From Tiliqua scincoides (taxonomy: Eukaryota > Chordata > Lepidosauria > Squamata > Scincidae): 64,000 nucleotides of DNA. Positions 1 through 12,600 of the stretch are shown here, in pieces (the stretch's first letter is position 1; every line of letters begins with the position of its first letter). The notes below the pieces were generated by a model. That model ran no database searches and had not been told where the DNA came from. It worked only from the letters and a program-made list of their open reading frames with translations. The position numbers were made by a program, and so were the translations under genes. The stretch spans positions 109,199,307-109,263,306 of the forward strand of contig NC_089822.1 of the NCBI RefSeq assembly GCF_035046505.1, written 5' to 3'.

Positions 1-380
1 GTAGCGCGATCAGCCTTCTCTGGGGAGTACCCGGTTTGTGGGAGCTTAGGAGGACGCTGCGTCTTCCAGGCAGGAAGCCTATGGGGCTTCTGATCATCCT
101 CTTCTCCACCCCAAAGCTGAAGTTCAGCAACTCTTAGTACAACCCAACTCTTTCTTTCCTCGGCTCATTAATGCCCACTGGGGGTGGGCATCGTAGCCCT
201 CATCTTAACGCGGCTACTCAGAAGTGCTACTCAGAAGCACTCCGCGGAGTGCTTTGGGTAGCAGCCTCTGCTGTCTGATCACTCTTCCATCCTCTCCCTC
301 TTCCTTCCTTGCACCTCTCCTCCCACCAGAATGGGTTTTACTCGGTATCTCTTTCTGAGCAGGACCTGCTTGACTGACTA

Positions 381-567
381 AGGCTGCAACCCTGTCCACA
401 CTTTCCTGGGAGTAAGCCCCGCTGAGTATCATGGAAGTTACTTCTGAGAGCCCAGTCCTTTCTTACTCTGAAAACCCGATCCTAGGCTTGTCTACTCAAA
501 ATTAAGTCCCATTACAGTCAATGGGGCTTTCTCCCAGGTAAGTGTGGATAGGACTGCCGCCTCAGAT
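381..567. repeat. Two copies of a squamate fold-back repeat
   Basis: Copies at 381-448 and 475-567, each with self-complementary arms around AGTAAGTCCCATT / AATGGGGCTTACT. The outer ends read TGCAACCCTGTCCACACTT and CCCGATCCTAGG. The same family recurs at 12478-12565, 12788-12878, 13128-13276 and 51768-51853. Confidence 0.8.
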
Positions 568-1284
568 ACTGTAGTTGCTCCAGGTTTCGACTGGAGAGAT
601 GAGTTGCTCACACACAGCCTTCCTCTTCTTTCCGCGGGTTCTTCATCCCCTGAAGCTGCAGTCTGGCTGTTCTTAAGGAACTTGAACCCTGGGGATACGG
701 GGAAGAGCCTTCCTCTTACCAGGCACCGTTGAGCAGCTTTCTTTACGCGTCACCTAATGAGCAGACTTCCCTGGAGTCTGCCCTGATGGATTTCTAATGG
801 GATCCTTGGAGATGTTTGCCGTTTTGCGGGACTAGGACCAACCACAGAAACCTGAGCTGGGGAAGCTGTCTGCTTTCCTTCAGCGGGAGCTTGGGAGCAG
901 AGCAGTTGGTGTCCTGGGGAGGCTTTCCATAAAATGCTTCCCAGACTGGAGGGAGAGAGTGGCTGGCTGGCTGAGCTAAGACTCTGGTCGGAAAGTGGTG
1001 TAGCGAACGCTGAGCTGAGTAGTTGGGTGGGTGGTCTTGCGAGACCTGGGGTGAGGAGGGATGGTGATGAGGCTGCATGGGCAAGGCTTGGTACTGCAGA
1101 TGGGGTGGGACGACCACATGCTGGTCTAAGGTTGCACTCTTTTAAATAGGGCGTGTCACCACAGTTATGGGAAGGCTCTGGCAGATCTAGTGATGGGGAA
1201 TAAAAGCATCCCCTTTGGATTTCATAACTGCTGTGTTGTGCTGAAGTTCCCCTACTAAACCTCTCAGTAGAAGGGGCTAGGAAT

Positions 1285-1350
1285 AAACTTCAGCTTTTTT
1301 GTACCCATTTGATCCCTGTTGCATATATGCAACCTTGGGCAGAAATGGAG
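1285..1350. repeat. Short palindromic repeat (TTGCATATATGCAA core)
   Basis: The core TTGCATATATGCAA is a perfect 14-bp palindrome next to GGGCAGAAAT. Related copies lie at 22745-22820 (same core) and about 47745-47865 (GGGATCAAATGTGTACAC with the complementary arms TTTCTGCCC and GGGCAGGGC). Confidence 0.65.
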
Positions 1351-4300
1351 TAAACAAGAGGGCTATTATTATATATAAGCTATGCAGTTGCGTTGACTGC
1401 AACCTCACTGAAAATTGTAACTACTACATGGCAATCAGAGTGGTGGGGACAGTGTGTGTTGGGCAGGGTAACTAAGAATGAGTTGGAAGACATTGGGGAG
1501 GCCCCCCTTTCTTTGTGGTGGTGCTGAATTCAACCAACCACAGCCCTGCTCTGTCCAATCATGTTTCTTCCCCACACCTCTGCATGCCCATTGGCTTGGG
1601 GGGGAAACAGACCATCTGCTAACTCTTTTGCTTTAGCCAATGGGTGTTTACACAAGAACACTCATTGCTGAATGAGACACCTTGGGCAAGAAAGTGTAAT
1701 AAATCCTCTTGATATGAGGGATTTGCTTTTTATATCTGCCCACCTACCTCCTCAGTGTGAAATCTCTGGTGTGTTGTGGCTTTACAGCTTCAGGGCATTC
1801 AGCGTATTTCCATGCACTTTGCTGTGGAAGCAAAGGAATATAACAAGGGACCTGAAAAAGAGCATAAGATAGCTTTGGGATAAGTGGTATACAGCACTGT
1901 ATGAATCTTTTAAGCAAATAAATGTGTGATCTTTATATTTCCAAATATCCTTGTACTCAGAATTGACAACAGAAACGGGGAACCCTGGACTCTGGGGGTC
2001 CTATTGGTGCTTGTTTGTGTACAACTTGTCTTGGTGTTTGACTGATTACCTTGTAAGGTATTTCATTCCTTCCACACTGTTGTGAACTAGGGTCTCCTAA
2101 ATGCAGGGGTGTGTATTTCTACTTTTCCAGACACTCCCTCTGTGCCAAGCTCTGCAGTAGTTATGCCTGTCACTTCAAAGTGAGAGGGCACAACTCCCAG
2201 AGTAGAAACCTTGTGTAACTCTGGAGGCCTGATCCATGTGTCCTTTAGGAGCAAAGTTCTAAAGGACAGTAGCACCAAATTTGACTGAGTTTCAGGTATT
2301 TGCTTTAAAATTTGAGATAATCAGCAGTGAACTTTAGTCTTGCTTGCAAGAGAAGACTTTTGACCACACTGTTGCTATTCAGCTTGCTCTGTTAAGCATT
2401 TTGTACACTTTAAGATGCACTGCTTTCCTCACTGCATGGTAGGAGTTTCTGAGGAATGCACATGGAATACAATGGAATACATTGTATGCAAAACCTTAGT
2501 TATACTCAGATCAGCATTTTGCTTCACTCCCGCCAGAGACTACTTCTACTTAAAGCAAACCTGCAAATGCAGGCGTTTGTGAGGTTTGTATGTGCCTTGT
2601 ATACCAAAGTGACCTCTTGGCTATCCCATTTTGGTATTCATTCCTATGAGAAGAGAATGAATATTTATAGAGGAGCATCTCATGAGCATTTATTAGATTC
2701 TGATGCTCTTTGCAGTTCACTGACCATGAATGCTGATTCTTTTTCTCTGTACCCATCAATTTGTTGCCAGTTGCTTTTGGCTTTGCCTATGGTGAAGCCA
2801 GTTGCTCTTGCATTCAGTTGTGAAAATAAAACTTCATAGTTTGGGATAGAGTTTTTGGAAGTAAATGTCTCAGACCAGCAGATTACCAGTAGGGCCATTA
2901 CTCAAAGAACAATTTTCCTGCTGCTCATATCTTCCTTTCTCTTGTCTTGCAGATGCTCTTTCTCCACCCCGGACTAGGGATCTTAAGGCTGTTGGAGACT
3001 GAGACTTTGCTTTGGTTCTTAATAGGGGCAGAGCTGCTGAGACAATGAGCATAGTGGTTAGCTGCCCTGAGCCTTTGAGAAGGGTGGGATATAACTTCTT
3101 AAAAACAGTTTAACTTGCTGTGCTCTGCAGAAGGAACTGTCCTCATCCTTGAGAGTGAACATAGCTGCTTAAAGCGGAAAGGCCAAAATGGGCCAATTGT
3201 GAAAAAGTCTTGGACTGTGCTGCCCCAGCTGTACCTTGGCATGAGGGAGTCAGTTTGCACTCTGTGATCAGAGCTTCCACCTGAATGCGAGTGTGGTTGC
3301 ATCAAAGCCTTTCTGTCTCTGACATCTCATTCAGCTGCATGCACAGTGTGACACTGGGGAGAAGGGGGTAGAGTTGGTTTGACCAGTATGATGCTGCCTC
3401 AGTTAAGGAATTGCCCGTTGGGGTTCTGGAGGTTGCTTTTGCTTGAGCAGCTTGTACTGCTTTGGAGCACAGGATTGTTGGTGGCAGCAACACTCAACTA
3501 CTATCCTAAATGCAACTACATTGGCAGCAACTATGTTACAGCAACCATCTGAGTAACTATGACTAGAACAGGGTTGCAAGAATACAACATGCTTTGCAGT
3601 CTTGATCTTGCTCATTCTTGCGACAGCTCTAGAAAGCAAGATATTCTGTTCCATTATGCATGTGGGAAAATGAAGCTGAGAGCCAGGGACTTGCTGAGGT
3701 GAGACTTGAATTCAAGTCCAGCACACTACTTTCTACTGGCAGCTTCTGAATTGAATGAGTTGTTATGGTCTGATGGGGGAAGATGATAGCTCAAAGGTAG
3801 GCTCAAATGTTTTGGGTTTGAGAATAATTAGGATATGTTCACCATGTTCAAGAACATGGACATTCTAGTTTACCAATATGTAAAGGACATCCCAATATGT
3901 AAATACATACCAATATGTATTAGGACATTCTAGTTTACCAATACTGTTCTGTTGTGTAACTTGGAGCCCAGTCTAAGCTACTGTGGATTTATTATTTTTT
4001 TCTCCCACATGTTAGTTTGAACTACAGCTTGCATAAAATAATCTTGAAAGACTTATTTTTTCCAAAAAAACAAATCTTCCCCATTTCTCCTCCCCAGGCC
4101 TGTAACTTGCAGTACGTCACAGTTAGAGCAGCGTCATATCTCTGGACAGTGTGGATTTCAGCTTCTCTTTTCTGCTTCCATGTCTGATAGTACTTCTCCT
4201 TGGCAAAGTTTGGGGAATTGGTTTAGAAGTTGAAAGTTTAGCCAGCGCTCTTGCAGAATCCAGTAAATGTTCAGACATGCTATAGACTGGACTGTTTATC

Positions 4301-4713
4301 AAAATTTCCTTAGATAAACTGGTTCCTGTTGCTGAACTCCTGAGGATCGCAGGATTTCATTGGGGTAGGAAACAAAATTTCTAGCCCTTGCAGAGGGAGG
4401 TGCATTAGCTCAAGAAGAATCTTGCTGCTCTGTTCATGACCTGCACCCATGTTCTTTCTATACACAGCCCTGTATCTAATCTGTATTTAAAAAATGATTT
4501 TAAAAAACCTGTATTCTGCATCCAAGTATGGAAACGGGGAACATTTCCATGTCCTGTGAAGGTTGTTCATATTCCTATAATGAAATTCCCACAGCTTTCC
4601 CTTTAGATTTGAAGCGATACCAGACACTTTGTCTAATTTGGCTTGTCTGATTGGAACCTCTAACATTCAGAGCTACAATTCCAGATTCTGGCTAGCAGTA
4701 AAGTAGGGAGTTG

Positions 4714-4853
4714 GTTGGCAACCTTCAGTCTCAAAAGACTATGGTATAACGCCTACAGCACCCGCTATTCCCAGGAGGTCTCGCATCCAAGTACTAACCA
4801 GGCCTGACCCTGCTTAGCTTCGAGATCAGATGAGATTGGGCACGTGCAAGGTA
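4714..4853 (-). mobile_element. 5S-rRNA-derived SINE
   Basis: On the minus strand, 4853 to about 4750 matches 5S rRNA: the internal-promoter region (AAGCTAAGCAGGGTCAGGCC) and GTTAGTACTTGGATG are readable, with substitutions. The 3' tail (4747-4714) is the same roughly 35-nt end found on the repeats at 28187, 42304-42414 and 63270. A 5S head with a LINE-like tail is the SINE3-type arrangement; 5S-headed SINEs are known in lizards. Confidence 0.85.
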
Positions 4854-5711
4854 ACAGTTGCTGGCACCTGTTGGTGATGGAAGAACTTCCCTGCTGTGTG
4901 GGGAAAGGACAGAACACATCTTGATGGCCAGCAACCTAACATTATCAGCAAGCTACTACTGTGATTCTGTGATTCTTTCTATGCCACCTTATTGTGGTAT
5001 TGGTATATTGTTGGTATAACATTTGTCATAGTTTTGTAATTTTTTTTAACGTGGTGTAATCTATGAAATCATTCTTGAATTCCAGGCCCCTCCCTCTCCG
5101 GTAGAGTGCACAAAAAGGGAGCTGCAGAACAGTAATAAAACTGGATGTGTCTCTAGGGCTATAGTTGTATGTGTGGCTTGTAGAGAAGGTATCCTTATTT
5201 GCTTTTTAAAGATAGGTTCCTATCACCATGGCTAAATCTCCTGATGGGGAGAGTTGTTTGCTAAACAGAGTCTTGTGCAAATAATGAGAGGGGCTGTAAA
5301 AAAAGACCCAGGACCATAACCATCAGTCGTGCATGTTAATAGTGCTGAAAGGAGGAACTAGTGGTGGGACTAGTGACTAGTGGAGTTCCGTGTTGTTGTC
5401 TATGACAACTAATCTGGGAAACTTGCCCCTCCTTTCAAAGACAGTGGGTTGGTCTTCTGTGACTCATGTGAAAGGTACCAGCTTACTGCTCGTACATTCT
5501 GATGTGGAAATTGTGGGCAGGAAGCTCCAAATTTGGTGTGTTCTCCGTTTTTTTATTTCAAAGGAATGAAGACTTTTGCATAACCAGAACTTAAATCTGT
5601 TACCTGAAACTTTGAAAGAACTTGGGCTATTAATCAAATTTAGTTTTACTCAGTTGACCAACAAAACATAGCATTAATACTTCTGAAGGGAAAAAAAGCT
5701 TGTTTCTAGAT

Positions 5712-5927
5712 CAGTGATTTTCAATCTTTTTCGTCTCATGGCACACCAACAAGGTACTAAAATTGTCAAGGCACACCATCAGTTTTTGGACAATTGACAA
5801 GTCACACCTTTCTGCTCATATCCAAATGATCCTATTAATAAATGATGCTCCACCAAACTCCCGTGGCACACCTGGAGACCATTCGCGGCACACCAATGTG
5901 CCACGGCACAGTGGTTGAAAATGGCTG
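5712..5927. mobile_element. Small hAT-like element with 8-bp target duplication
   Basis: Flanked by TTCTAGAT (5704-5711) and TTCTAGAC (5928-5935), 7 of 8 matching. The ends CAGTGATTTTCAATC and GGTTGAAAATGGCTG are inverted repeats. The interior has repeated GGCACACC words. No transposase. A related copy is at 56789-57140. Confidence 0.85.
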
Positions 5928-6553
5928 TTCTAGACGGTGCGTGCTAAGGATGTAGCAGGCATTGCCTTGAAAGAGGCATTTACTTTTGTGTGAGTGAAGT
6001 CGAAAGGCCCCTTCTGAGATGCTTGCCAATACTTGTATAAATATATATATAAGAAACTTTTTTGCCAAGTTTAGAGAATGTTTGGGGGAGTATATACATT
6101 ATCGTTGGTTGATGAGAACAATGCACTTGGGATATAAGGTACTTGCTGGAATTTCCCAGTTTGACCCCTGGTATTGTACTGGGGGTCTGGGGCTCAGCTG
6201 TGGTGACCTTGCCTTTAAGGTCTGCTGATTCAGAACTGAATTCCTGTGTGTCTTGACTAGTAAGAGAGCAGCCTCCTATGCTTTGACTCCCTATGGGGGG
6301 AAAAAGCTTGTTCACAAAGGACCACAGAAAGATCCAAAGGTTTAATGGCTAGAGATGGATTACCCTGAGGAGTTTTCAAAAAGGCACTAGTTTATTCTTT
6401 AAATATCTTTCCTGGCCTACTAATGGGCCTGTGCAATCACTCCTTTAACATGAAAATGCAGCCTTCAACATTAAAGGCTGGGGGGGCATAATGAAGTGAT
6501 GGGTTTCATACCCTTTTTAAGTGGCTAACAGTGTGATCCCTTCTATCTTTCAG

Positions 6554-6676
6554 TTGTGGCTAAATGTGGGAGAACTGAATTCGAGTGTGGGAGTGGAGAA
6601 TGCATCCCTTACAAATGGGTTTGTGATGGCAAATCAGAGTGCCCGGATGAGACTGATGAATCTGTTGATGTCTGCA
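6554..6676 (+). CDS. LDLR: LDLR exon 2, class A repeat 1
   Basis: 123 nt, entered in phase 1 after a TTTCAG acceptor and left by GTAAGT. It encodes one complete LA module with six cysteines and an acidic calcium cluster reading CPDETDES where human has CQDGSDES. The calcium-ligand acids are kept, but the usual Gly-Ser is Glu-Thr. Confidence 0.95.
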
Positions 6677-9600
6677 GTAAGTTGGCTAATTCAGAATTTT
6701 CTTTCCTCTTCCAAGACACACACATGCAAACAAGGCATAGGATGCAAATAGGGAAGAATTGTTTTGCTGGGATATGGAAGAAAGAAGTGGGAGAACAGAA
6801 TCTCACACACACCCCTCTGCAGTGGAAGTTCAGAAGCTATCTTGGACTGCAATAAAGGCAATAAAAGCAAAATAATTCCTTACTGTGTCTGGCTAAGTTT
6901 ACAGTCCCTAGCACTTATCTATATTGTCCAAGGAAATCCTTCTGCAGATGAACCTGCTGTATTCTACTGCTAGGGTTATTGCAGCAGTCTAGAAGAAAAT
7001 CAAACTCAAGTTCCTTTATTTGTGCTTACACAACTAGGTTTGATGTCCTTAAGCTACTCAATTAGAATAGTGGGAGCCACTTGCCATCTCTGTCCCACCC
7101 CTTTAGCTAGATAGCCAAACTTTCTTGCCAATAGCCAAGGCAGCTCTATTGACAGGCAGACTACTTACCCTTGTCGGGGAGAATCCTCCCCCATCCACTT
7201 ACAGCACATGGCTGGGGCATTATGGAGTTTCAAGTGGACAAAGGCTGCTTGCAAGCTTGCTATTCAGGCTGCTGGAGCTTCTGATGAGTTAGAAGTATCT
7301 GAAAATAAGGGGCAAAAAATCGAGGGGAAAATGGCATTCATCGCAATCCCCACCTACCTGTGGGTGCTCTTGCACAGAGCAACATCTGTGAGGAGGAAGT
7401 GGCTGCTGACAGATGTTGTTTTGTAACATCGAGTGTAGAATTGAAGCTTCTTGTGAGTAAGCCTCTTGGAGTAAATGTATCTTTACTATTGGTACAAGAA
7501 CAAGATGGAAGTATTAATCTGATGCTAAGCTAGCGTTCTAACGTCTGATGTGTCTTTTCAGAGTCTGTGACTTGTGACCCTGGGCAGTTCAGCTGTGGGG
7601 GCCGCATAAATCGTTGCATTGATATGTCCTGGCGGTGTGACTTGCAAGCAGACTGTGAAAATGGCTCGGATGAAGAAAACTGCCGTAAGTGTGGCCTCTG
7701 CCTGTGGTACTTGAAAGTGAGTGGGCTGCTGTGGGACTGGACTTCCAGGGTGTGTTCTCTTCCTCTGTATCTTGATTTAGACCGGGGTATCCAAGTTTTT
7801 GGCAGGAGGGCCACATCGTCTCTCTGACACTGTTTTGGAGGTCAGAGGAAAAAAATTAATTTACATTTAAAATTTGAATTTATTTACATAAATGAATATA
7901 TTAAAGATGAACTTATTTGAATGAATGAAGGTCTTGCAATAACTCAAGGCTTGCAAAAGGCCTAGCACAAAGCAAGGCTGGCCTTTCCTTTGCTGCTGCT
8001 GCTGCTGCTACTACATCACAGATGTGAAACAGCAAGCAGTGGAGGGAGTCCTCATCCTACAGCTCATGCTAGAGGTCAAACAGTTGAATCGGGCCAGTGC
8101 AGACGCCAGCAAGTCTCCGGAGGGTCAGAGGCTCATTGGAGACTGGGGGCTCCCTGAGGGCCACATTGGGAGTCCTTGAGGGCCGTGAGTGGCCCCAGGG
8201 CCGGGGTTTGGGCACACCTGATTTAGACCAAGTTTTTGTCTAGTGTTTGTGCAGCAGTGCTCTGAAATTTGAGGTACATGGTTACTCCTCGGAATGAAGC
8301 CCAATTACCTGAAGTTGAATCAACAACCCAGAAATTGCTTTTGTTAAAGCATGCTATTAGACCAGTCTACCAACAGAAGAATGTATTTTTTGCACCGCAT
8401 GCCTTGCTTTCTTTAAAAAAAAAAATCTGTTGGTTCTGCAAGGCATAAAATGCTGCTTGTACACTGTTGGTGCTGTATATACTGTAGGCCCTGTGCCATG
8501 TTGCATGCAAAAGTTCTGACTGTTTTTGTCCTTCAACCTTATAGCTCCTAAAACCTGTACTGAGAGAGAGTTCCAGTGCCGAAATGGGAACTGTGTTTCT
8601 CAGAGTTTTGTTTGTGATGAAGACCGAGATTGTGAGGATGGCAGTGATGAAGAAAACTGCGCTGCCCCAACCTGCAATCCTGAAATGTTCCACTGTAATA
8701 GCTCAGAATGCCTTCCCAAGCTCTGGGCCTGTGACAATGATGAAGATTGTAAGGATGGGTCTGATGAATCACCAGCGTACTGTGGAGAGACCAAGAAAAC
8801 CAAGCTGTGTTCCCTTGTGGAGTTTCAGTGTGGGGACAGCGTGTGCATCCCCAAGCGATGGCAGTGTGATGGCAGCTTTGATTGCAAAGACAAATCGGAT
8901 GAGGAGAATTGTGGTGAGTTCTGAGAGAGGTGGGGTTGGTGGTGTGCACCTTCTTTTTTGGTGCCCCTGTGGAAAGTCATGGATTAAGATTGCTTGTTGG
9001 CACTTCAAGAGTGGGATAAACTGTGCCTTTCTCTTCAAGGCAAATATTTTTGTTTTAAGGAGTCCTCTTTTTTTTTTAATCACTTTAAAAATTCAAGGTC
9101 TGGACGAAGCTGCCTAGAGTAGAATTGCAGTCTTTTGAATGAACAGGGTGGGCAGGGACTGGGCAACAATGTTTAGCCTGAGGAAGGATAAGCCTGAGGA
9201 AGGAGGTAGTACATGCTTTTGAGTGTTTAAAACGCTAGCATACTATATTGTGTTAGGTTGAGACCTTACGTAGTGCTATAATGGATTTGTAATATTGAGA
9301 GACACTATGGGATAGGTCTGAATTATCTCTATATTGCAGGTGTTTAGGAAGGGACAAGCTTGCCTGGTGGTTTTTTGATAGCTTTTCCTGCTTTCTGTTC
9401 ACCGCATGGCAGTAAAGTCACATGGTTTGCAGGATAGTTAGGGAGTGTTAGTTCATACTGTAAGCAGCAGGGTAATTCTGTCTGGCTCCCCACCGCCCCA
9501 TATAAACTCTAGTGTTGATGTGTGAGCATACATTACTCTATTGTGAACTTGAAAAATTAAAATATTCACCGTGCTGAAGTAAGGTTTGTTCCATCTAGTG

Positions 9601-12600
9601 GTGATGTTCCTAAAAGGCTGTGCCTTCTGTCTAGCTGCTGTCACATGCCACCCCGATCAATTTCAGTGTAACGATGGCGCATGCATCCATGGAAGTCTGC
9701 AGTGCAACAGTGAGAAGGACTGTAACGACATGAGTGATGAGATTGGCTGTGTCAATGGTGAGTGCCACACATTGGTTTTGTGCACCTAGAGTAGGCTCTT
9801 GAGTACACAGTATGGGCAGATTCAAAGCTCATTGGATGGGGCTGCTGAAGCCTCTTTCCTTCATCCACAGCCCACCTCAACCCGTTAGCAGCCTTCAAAG
9901 AGAAGGAAAACGACTCCAAAAAGACAAGGATATATTAAAGAATGCTTTTCTTATGCTTTTATAACAGTGACAACTTGCAAGGAACCAAACGTATTTCAAT
10001 GCCATTCAGGAGAATGTATCACTATGCACAAAATCTGCAATGGGAAGAGAGACTGTAGGGACTGGTCAGATGAGCCCCTCAAGGAATGTGGTAAGAACTT
10101 CAATTATTGGCTCTGTACTATGTTTAAGGTTGCCATATTGCTGCTCTAACTGGACCATTGAAATTTACTGGCTAGAATAAATTATGCTTTTTGGGATTCA
10201 GGGAGCCTGCTTTATCTGTGATTGATTGAGCATTTGGCCTCAAGCTAGTTCTCTTCTGCAGTTATTAACTGCAGGGGAATCCTGCCTGTAGATAATCTGT
10301 TACATTGGGAAAGCAGAGGCTAAATATACAGGTTGAGACTAATTATTCGCATGGTTTCCTTTCCAAACACTCATGTGAATGGCAAAAAACTATGGCAAAT
10401 CCATTTAAAAAACAAAGTTTCTTTGCTCCACTGATTTAAAAACAGCCTTGCTGACCTTTGTGATGTAAGATAAGAGTCATTAAGAAGACAATCCATCCAT
10501 CAGTCCTCCTCCAAGAGCTTAGAAAGGCGCTTCACTCAGCCTCTCCCTTCACCAATGCAAAGTGATCACCTTTCTTTCACATGCTCAGGGGGAAGGGAGG
10601 GGTCGCCTGGAGAGAGAAAGATTGGTGGATTGTCAGCCAGCTGTGCGTGCTCTCTCTCTCTCTCTCTCTCTCATATTAATGAGGCTATTGTTAAAGGACT
10701 GTTCAGTTTTTTAAACTGATTTTAAAGGGATGCATTTTCCCCTTCTCCAGGGATCAGCACATTCCTTCTCCTTTGCAGGGGCAATTCGTGTTGAGTCAAA
10801 TCCGTGTATAAAATCCATGTATAAATAGACTGGACCTGTAGTTCAGGGTATAACTTATTTACAGGCTCAAAAGATGAATCCAGTAAACGAGGACTGTAAA
10901 AAATCCTTGGGCTCTTTACTCAGAGGCTCTCTACTTGGTTTATTCTGGGATGGGGCACAATTGTGAAGGCAATCATAGCTCAGTGGTCAAGATTTACCTG
11001 TGTTGCTGGGATTTCCTGGTTCAATTCTGGCAGTTGTCCTAGCTATTCTATGAGAGCCTCTGGATCTTGATGTTCTAGTCTTCTCATTGGCCTCCCCCTG
11101 CACTGTTCACTTCTATCATAGGATTTGCATTTGCTTCAGCAGTAGTTTAATCTGCAGAAAGATCCAGCAGGTGTTCCACAGATAAATCTCCCCCAAGTTG
11201 AATGTAATATAGTTCTTGTGCTCCAAGTAACTGGTGGTTTTAGAATCATAGTTGGTGGTACTTGCTCTCTGCAAGGCACTATGGGGATACCCAGGCTGAG
11301 CAAAATGGGATGAATTGATGTAGATGTGAAGGAAATCACAGTAAACTAGAAAGCAGACTCCAGGCATTCCAAGCCTTGTGCATACACAATCATTAGTAAT
11401 GCTCACTACCTTGTTAAGTGAGTTGATATTAATCCTATATTGCAGGTGGGGTGGCTTTTCCCCATTGCCATCTGGCACGGTCATGGCAAGAGTGAGATTG
11501 GAGGCTTTCTAGATCACAGTATGGTTTTAATGCAGAAAGCTACTTATCTGAATTCAGTGTAATTAATCTTAATGGGTAATTAAGATTAAGATGGGAGAAA
11601 ATGATGTAGATTGACTGGTCTGATTGCTTGGGGTTGGAGAGGAAGCTTATCCTAAGACCAAAAATGCTTGGAAGTTGCTTACTTCAAGGGTAGTTTCATG
11701 ATCTGCTTTCTCTTTGAAGGAACAAATGAATGCTTGGACAATAATGGTGGCTGCAGTCACACATGCAATGACCTGAAAATTGGATACAAGTGTCTGTGTC
11801 CTGAGGGCTTCGAGCTGATTGATCTGCGAAGATGCGAAGGTAAATATCGGGGTGTGCAATGAAACACTAGCCATGCCTAATTTCTTCCCTAATTTTTCTG
11901 TGGAAAACATACAGAAGAAAAGGGGGGAACTGAGGAGGGCATGGAGGAGTAGTGCTGAAACAAGTGGGGAAGGAGGGAGTTGCAGCTAACCCCTTAAATA
12001 TTCAGCACTGAGCTATTCCACATAGCACCTCTTAAGATCTTGCAAATACAAAGCAGTGTAATCCTTCCCAAGCCTGCAAGTTGCAAATTTAAAACTAGAT
12101 GACTGTGCCGTTTATGGATGAAGTTTAAGACTGTGCCTCTTTCCAACATGGGTTTACCAAGGCAGGGTGGTAGATGAGATTCAGTAGCAAATAAAGTGCA
12201 GCATTTTCTTGCAGTCCGAAAGAATAACAGATCATGCTTACTTTGCACATCTTTCCTCGTGGGACTTCATTTCCCCCTTGTCAAATAGTCAGAGGTGGTG
12301 ACTGTTAAGGTCTTCCTAGACCAGCGGTTTTCAACCGCTGTGCCGTTGCACATTAGTGTGCCGTGAGGCAGCCTCAGGTGTGCCGTGGGGCCAGAGGATG
12401 TAGGCAGCGGCTGCACATGGGAGAAGTGAAAAAAGAGCCTCGGCTGCTTTGCATCGCCTGCTGCTGAGCAAGAGGAAGGCTGCAACCCGATCCTCATTAA
12501 CCTGGAAGTAAGCCCCATTGACTATTATGGGGCTTACTTCTGAGTAGACATGCCTAGGATTGGGTATCAAGTCCCTTGTCAGCCCTGCGTACTGATTGGG

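Larger units (their letters stand above)
1..6553 (+). other. Non-coding stretch, probably LDLR intron 1
   Basis: No exon was recognised. No signal-peptide exon or GC-rich promoter is visible. It holds two fold-back repeat copies (381-567), a MIR-like stretch (about 3650-3725), a short tandem repeat near 3850-3935, a 5S-derived SINE (4714-4853) and a small hAT element (5712-5927). Intron identity is inferred from the missing exon 1 and the phase-1 start of exon 2. Confidence 0.55.

Noticed and set aside
4750-4853. Functional 5S rRNA gene
   Set aside because: Only part of 5S, with substitutions and missing the first residues, fused to a retroposon tail with no T-run terminator. It is a SINE head.
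8548-8949. 133-codon minus-strand frame opposite LDLR exon 4
   Set aside because: Shadow of the repetitive cysteine-rich LA coding sequence.
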